DNA of 11,171 bases, taken from positions 1 to 11,171 of the forward strand of contig VYCX01000126.1 of NCBI GenBank assembly GCA_009843725.1, in the 5' to 3' direction. Shown here one piece after another: positions 7,838-11,171 of the stretch; within the stretch, counting starts at the first letter, position 1; each line of letters begins with the position of its first letter. The DNA is from Boseongicola sp. SB0675_bin_26 (GTDB lineage Bacteria; Pseudomonadota; Alphaproteobacteria; Rhodobacterales; Rhodobacteraceae). The position numbers and the translations under genes are program-made. Below the pieces are notes generated by a model. That model had not been told where the DNA came from. It saw only the letters and a program-made list of their open reading frames with translations, and ran no database searches.

Positions 7838-7841
7838 GACC

Positions 7842-8523
7842 ATGCCTTCGAAACGATTTGGCGCACTGCTGCCCGACGTGGTTCCGGAGCGGGATTCCCT
7901 GATTTTCCGGCACTATGCGGTGCATCTTGAGAGCTTTGGCCTTTCGGACGGGAAGACCGGCACAATGACCAGCACGGCCAGGCATGTCGCGGTCTGGCTG
8001 GCGGGGCCTCGACAGGCTCGACATCCACCTTCTTGACCGCTTCATGCGTCATGAATGCCATTGCTCGGGCCGGCACCGGACCGGCAGGAGGCCCGGACGA
8101 AGCCAGAGGCATTTTGCGATCAGGTTCCGCCGGCATCTGCTCGAGACCGGGCATGCGAAAGCGTCGCCGGAGATCGAAGCCGGCGGACATCTCGCGGCGC
8201 AGTTCCTGGAATCCCTGGGGGAGCAGGGATATGCCCCCTCGACAATCCACTGAACCGGGAATCTGTGCTGGCACTTCATCGTCTGGCGGCACCTGTCGGA
8301 CATTCCCATGTCGGCGGTCGACGAGCGCGTCCGGCGCCGCTTTCTCGCCCACGACTGCGCCTGCATTCATCCGGGGTTCCTCGACAGGCCCACAGGGTTT
8401 GCCGGTTCCGGCCGTTCCGAATCGATGCTCCGGCGCTTTGCGGCGTTCCTGGTGGCAACGGCCGTCATCCCCGCACCGGAGCTTCCGCAGTCCCACGGGG
8501 AACGCTGCGAGCATCTGCCCTAG
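7842..8523 (+). pseudogene. Tyrosine recombinase 1 of a three-recombinase cassette, N-terminal remnant
   Basis: The first frame reads MPSKRFGALLPDVVPERDS and continues to about 8007 (VAVWLAG). A frameshift then moves the homologous reading into another frame (LDRLDIHLLDRFMRHECHC). An in-frame stop at 8251-8253, consistent with CGA to TGA after APSTIH, interrupts it, and the same frame resumes with HFIVWRHLSDIPMSAVDERV through GERCEHLP to a stop at 8521-8523. This matches, from memory, the long N-terminal core-binding region of large site-specific integrases found as the first of three tandem recombinases in alphaproteobacteria. The catalytic domain is deleted. Two HxCxC-type motifs recur (RHECHC, AHDCAC). 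Non-functional. Confidence 0.7.
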
Positions 8524-8539
8524 TGAACTGCTGTGGGCG

Positions 8540-8690
8540 CGACCAGGATCCGGAGCGTCTCCTGCCGGTCCTCTCGACCTGGCTCGGACATGTGCACATT
8601 GCTGATACGCAATACTACCTGGAAGCCTCGCCCGAACTGATGCGCGAGGCCGTGCGCCGTCTCGAAAGCCGCTGGGAGGACCGGCCATGA
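8540..8690 (+). pseudogene. Tyrosine recombinase 2, C-terminal remnant
   Basis: The translation ERLLPVLSTWLGHVHIADTQ followed by YYLEASPELMREAVRRLE, ending at TGA 8688-8690, is the C-terminal catalytic box of a tyrosine recombinase. It has the LGH histidine, then about nine residues later the tyrosine in a TxxYL context. The upstream catalytic Arg, Lys and H-x-x-R elements are absent, and the fragment follows directly after the truncated recombinase 1 in a different frame. The left boundary is approximate. The parsimonious reading is a deletion that removed the end of recombinase 1 and most of recombinase 2. The stop overlaps the next start (ATGA, 8687-8690), as expected for translationally coupled recombinase trios. 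Confidence 0.7.
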
Positions 8691-8760
8691 CCCGGACGAC
8701 CGGCCTTCGCCCCTGCTCGAGCGGTTCTTCGTCCAGCGCCTGATAAACCAGCGCCAGAGG
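8687..8760 (+). pseudogene. Tyrosine recombinase 3, N-terminal stub
   Basis: An ATG overlapping the stop of recombinase 2 reads MTRTTGLRP. After a frameshift in the CCCC run around 8710-8713 it continues as LLERFFVQRLINQRQR. This resembles the start of the small recombinases in such trios (LAPLLE-FF--RL--QR-ASPHT, from memory). Similarity ends near 8760, where the element is truncated. Together with the two preceding remnants it gives the order 1-2-3 on one strand, the organisation of RIT elements. Confidence 0.55.
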
Positions 8761-9349
8761 CAACCGGCTCGGCGTGGACGGCGTCCAGTACCTATGGATG
8801 AAGTAGCAAAACACCGGAACCCGCTTCTTTCATTTCAGCGAAAGGCCCAGTTCGGAACGGCTCCTCGGGACAGTGAGCTCATCGGGCATCGGAAACGCTC
8901 CACTGGGTCTTGGACACGACCATGGAAGATGGCGACCTCCATAACCGGCAGGACAGCGGTTCCGAGAACCCGGCACCGAATCTCGCGCAGCTGACCTGTG
9001 GCGGGCGGGCGACGTAGATGGATGCAAACAAACGAGTGTCGGTTGGGAATACGTCCTCCTGGCGTCCCACTTCTGAAACTTGACATTCCGTGGTATGCTT
9101 CGCAAATGCCGCGGAGCCCGACGAAACTTAAATGCAATAGCCGGTATCTGTAGGCACTTGACTCGAGGAAGTATCCGTCATTCTGGAGACTCCTGACAAT
9201 GGGACCCGCTAGCAAGCGCGCCGTGGCAATCGCCGCAGGTTATGCCAGCCGCGGGGTGCCAGCGCAGTTCCGGCACCGGGCCCGGGGCATAGGTAGCTTC
9301 GTGGAGAGTGGTGGCAGATTGCTGCGCCAGATAGAATCGGAAATACGTA
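8761..9349. other. Unassigned interval between recombinase remnant and TPR gene
   Basis: No supported gene in about 590 nt. CAAAAC and GGAACC at 8807-8821 loosely mirror, in inverted order, the repeat at 7801-7824 and might be the far end of the recombinase element. A TTGACA hexamer (9080-9085) lies 265 nt before the TPR gene, but no good -10 follows at 16-18 nt. A small frame 9199-9450 has a fair Shine-Dalgarno (TGGAG, 9184-9188) but no recognisable product and overlaps the TPR gene by about 100 nt in another frame; it is not called as a gene. Minus-strand frames here are not recognisable either. Confidence 0.4.
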
Positions 9350-11122
9350 ATGCCAATCTCATTGCAACACCTGCCGCAAAGCATCACCACGAACGCCGAA
9401 CTGGCCTCAATTGTGGAGAGATGCTCGTCCGGTCGACTAGATGGCATTGAGGACGAACTCGCTGATCTATTGAGGACATGCCGAGATGCGACCAGTGCTC
9501 GTCATCTGTTGGCCATCCTAAAGTTCGTGTCAGGCGAACGAAACGAAGCTTTGGAAGAGATCAGCAGACTCATGAACGAGTCAGAACATGATGCTAGCCT
9601 GCACAACACGCTCGGGCACATGTTCTTGGACATGGAAATGCCGCCGGAGGCCGAGGCTGCGTATCGGGCGGCGTTAGACATTGTGCCCGACGATTTCGAG
9701 CCGCTTTGGAGCCTCGGCAATCTGATGCAGCTCGTCGGCCGCCCTCAGGATGCCGAGCAGTTCTATCGAGATGCTACCGTGAGCCACCCAGCCAACGGAT
9801 TGGGACACCTAAGTCTCGGCGGCCTGCTGTTGACATGCGGCCGACCCGAGGATGCATGCATCAGCTTGGAACGCGCGGCCGAACTTGCACCAGACGACGT
9901 CGATGCATTGAACCATCTTGGCATCGCACAGGCCGCTTGCCGACACTTCATAGCTGCAGAGAGCGCATTTCGCCGCGCATTGGCCGTCAAGCCAGATGAC
10001 CCGACGGCACTTCATCATATGGGCCGGTTGATGCAGCGGTCCGGTCAAACCGCCAAGGCAGAGAACTTACTGCGGCGCGCCATGACCATGGACAGCGGCA
10101 ACCCGCGTTCAGGCGGAAGTCTTGCTGACCTGCTGACGTCCGATGGCCGGCTTGACGAGGCTGAGACACTGCTGACTGCGATGGCACAACGGTTTCCGCA
10201 AGACGGAATGTGCCGCATGCAGTTGGGCCTCTTGCAACTAAGGCGGGGCGCCTACGCTCAGGGGTGGATGAACTTTGAAGGGCGCCAACTTACACCTGCG
10301 CTCGGCCACCGACTTGCGACGCAGCGGCTTTGGAATGGCGAGATTCTTGATGGCAAATCACTTCTCGTGACGTCCGAAGGCAGCATTGGCGACGTCATCC
10401 AGTTCCTGCGCCATCTCGAGAGCCCCATCCGCCTCGGGCGCGAGGTGGCTCTTGCGGTTCCTGATCCGTTCGTTGCCCTGCTGCAGACCAATCGGCTAGG
10501 GGTCAAGATCGTCTCGGAATCCTCGCTCCTAGAATCGTTTGACTACGTCACAAGGATCATGTCACTGCCCCTGTTTACCGGACAACTGGCCCCATTCTGG
10601 CCGCTGTCCGGACCCTACCTGACCGCCGACCCTACCCTTGTCAAAGACTGGCATCATCGGTTGGGTTCGACATCGAAACGTCGGATTGCCATTGCCGTTT
10701 CCGACGGAGGAGGGATTCGACCGGAGTTTCCCCTCGACCTGCTAAGGTCCATCACCGAACTTGCAGATGTCGAATTCGTCTGTCTGGCAACCGGCAGGAC
10801 CGCCGCCGACATTGCAAAGAGCGATGCTGCTGACCGACTACGGATGATTGAGGACGAAGTCCCGACCGAGCGCTTTTTCGAACACGCCGCAGCAGTCGTA
10901 GACTTATGTGATCGGGTTGTTGCTACCGACGGCGACATAGCACATCTCGCCGGCGCTCTGGGCAAGGATGCTTGGATCATGCTCGATCCAACAGGCGGTT
11001 GGCGCTGGGGAGACACAAGCGACCGCACCCCGCTCTACCCCAGCATAAGACTTTTTCGCGAGGCGAGAGCCTCGGGATGGGTTGCCGCCGTCCGCGCGGT
11101 GTCCGAGGCACTTACGGCCTAG
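9350..11122 (+). CDS. TPR protein with C-terminal glycosyltransferase-like domain
   Basis: A 590-aa protein. Residues about 48-300 form roughly seven tetratricopeptide repeats, with typical pieces such as LHNTLGHMFLDMEMPPEAEA and ALNHLGIAQAACRHFIAAES. The C-terminal 260 residues follow the pattern of TPR-linked glycosyltransferases (GT9/heptosyltransferase-like, GT-B fold). This includes GWMNFEGR, LWNGEILDGKSLLV, the EGSIGDVIQF loop (343-352), AHLAGALGKDAWIML, GGWRWGDTSDRTPLYPS and SIRLFR. The usual D-T before AHLAGALG is DGDI here. No signal peptide or membrane span is seen, so it is probably cytosolic. Donor and acceptor are unknown; relatives act on surface polysaccharides or proteins. ATG 9350 has only a weak purine-rich upstream stretch, so the start is tentative. 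It stands alone after a mobile-element remnant. Confidence 0.85.
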   Translation: MPISLQHLPQSITTNAELASIVERCSSGRLDGIEDELADLLRTCRDATSARHLLAILKFVSGERNEALEEISRLMNESEHDASLHNTLGHMFLDMEMPPEAEAAYRAALDIVPDDFEPLWSLGNLMQLVGRPQDAEQFYRDATVSHPANGLGHLSLGGLLLTCGRPEDACISLERAAELAPDDVDALNHLGIAQAACRHFIAAESAFRRALAVKPDDPTALHHMGRLMQRSGQTAKAENLLRRAMTMDSGNPRSGGSLADLLTSDGRLDEAETLLTAMAQRFPQDGMCRMQLGLLQLRRGAYAQGWMNFEGRQLTPALGHRLATQRLWNGEILDGKSLLVTSEGSIGDVIQFLRHLESPIRLGREVALAVPDPFVALLQTNRLGVKIVSESSLLESFDYVTRIMSLPLFTGQLAPFWPLSGPYLTADPTLVKDWHHRLGSTSKRRIAIAVSDGGGIRPEFPLDLLRSITELADVEFVCLATGRTAADIAKSDAADRLRMIEDEVPTERFFEHAAAVVDLCDRVVATDGDIAHLAGALGKDAWIMLDPTGGWRWGDTSDRTPLYPSIRLFREARASGWVAAVRAVSEALTA

Positions 11123-11153
11123 CCTGAATACCCAAGCGCTGCGTCCCATGTGA

Positions 11154-11171
11154 CAAGCCGAATTCGGGTTG
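11154..11171. repeat. 18-nt near-palindrome at the window edge
   Basis: CAAGCCGAATTCGGGTTG is symmetric except for one opposed G-G pair, with a perfect 10-bp core (11158-11167). It begins 31 nt after the TPR stop. It could be an operator or part of a hairpin, but it is cut by the window end. Confidence 0.3.

Larger units (their letters stand above)
7432..7841. other. Unassigned 410-nt interval after the operon
   Basis: No gene can be supported. An ATG at 7436, only 4 nt after the acyltransferase stop, opens a 92-codon frame whose translation has no recognisable family. It might be the damaged start of a fourth operon gene. A second plus-strand frame is open from 7563 to 7763 without a start codon and has protein-like composition (for example HDKYFLLRKAKAEGLFAIDF), but I cannot name it. 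No convincing terminator follows the operon. The right part (7743-7841) holds repeats tied to the recombinase remnant. Confidence 0.4.

Noticed and set aside
7729..8814. 361-codon minus-strand open frame across the recombinase remnants
   Set aside because: No recognisable domain; rich in Arg, Pro and Ala as expected for antisense shadows of GC-rich DNA, while the plus strand gives clear recombinase motifs in successive frames.
9080..9108. TTGACA as a sigma-70 promoter, or TGGTAT...GC as a sigma-54 promoter, for the TPR gene
   Set aside because: No reasonable -10 at 16-18 nt, and the GG to GC spacing is 8 instead of 10 for sigma-54.
1..11171. CRISPR arrays, tRNA or rRNA genes
   Set aside because: No regularly spaced repeats and no tRNA- or rRNA-like sequence noticed on either strand by eye.

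Overview
The window looks like accessory or plasmid-like DNA from a GC-rich alphaproteobacterium, probably Rhodobacterales-like. This is an inference from GC-rich codon use and from the flavour of the glutaryl-CoA dehydrogenase, the fused E1 and the recombinase remnants; nothing in the window identifies a species. About two thirds is intact coding sequence, and the rest is decayed mobile DNA and unassigned sequence.

Layout: (1) 1-148 is the degenerate 5' end of an IS5-family transposase on the minus strand. (2) 273-1703 encodes the bifunctional mannose-1-phosphate guanylyltransferase / mannose-6-phosphate isomerase that supplies GDP-mannose. (3) 1852-2733 (minus) is a GcvA-like LysR regulator, divergent from a tight three-gene operon. 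That operon is glutaryl-CoA dehydrogenase (about 2966-4201), a single-chain alpha+beta fusion of a 2-oxoacid dehydrogenase E1 (4211-6397), and a divergent FabD-like acyltransferase (6394-7431) whose start overlaps the E1 stop. (4) 7432-7841 has no assignable gene. (5) 7842 to about 8760 is a collapsed cassette of three tyrosine recombinases, consistent with a 'recombinase in trio' (RIT) element. The N-terminus of the first is joined to the C-terminus of the second, followed by the first residues of the third. (6) 8761-9349 is unassigned. (7) 9350-11122 is a TPR protein with a C-terminal glycosyltransferase-like domain.

How the genes may work together: manC and the TPR-glycosyltransferase fit surface polysaccharide or glycoconjugate synthesis, although they are 7.6 kb apart. 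The central operon is the most interesting part. A canonical glutaryl-CoA dehydrogenase is coupled not to the usual CoA-transferase but to a fused ThDP-dependent E1 and to a malonyltransferase-fold protein. By eye, that protein has lost the malonate-binding Arg and other FabD active-site residues but keeps the Ser and His of the catalytic pair. No E2, E3, lipoyl domain or ACP is encoded here. This suggests an uncharacterised 2-oxoacid to acyl-thioester route under LysR control. The chemistry is a hypothesis.
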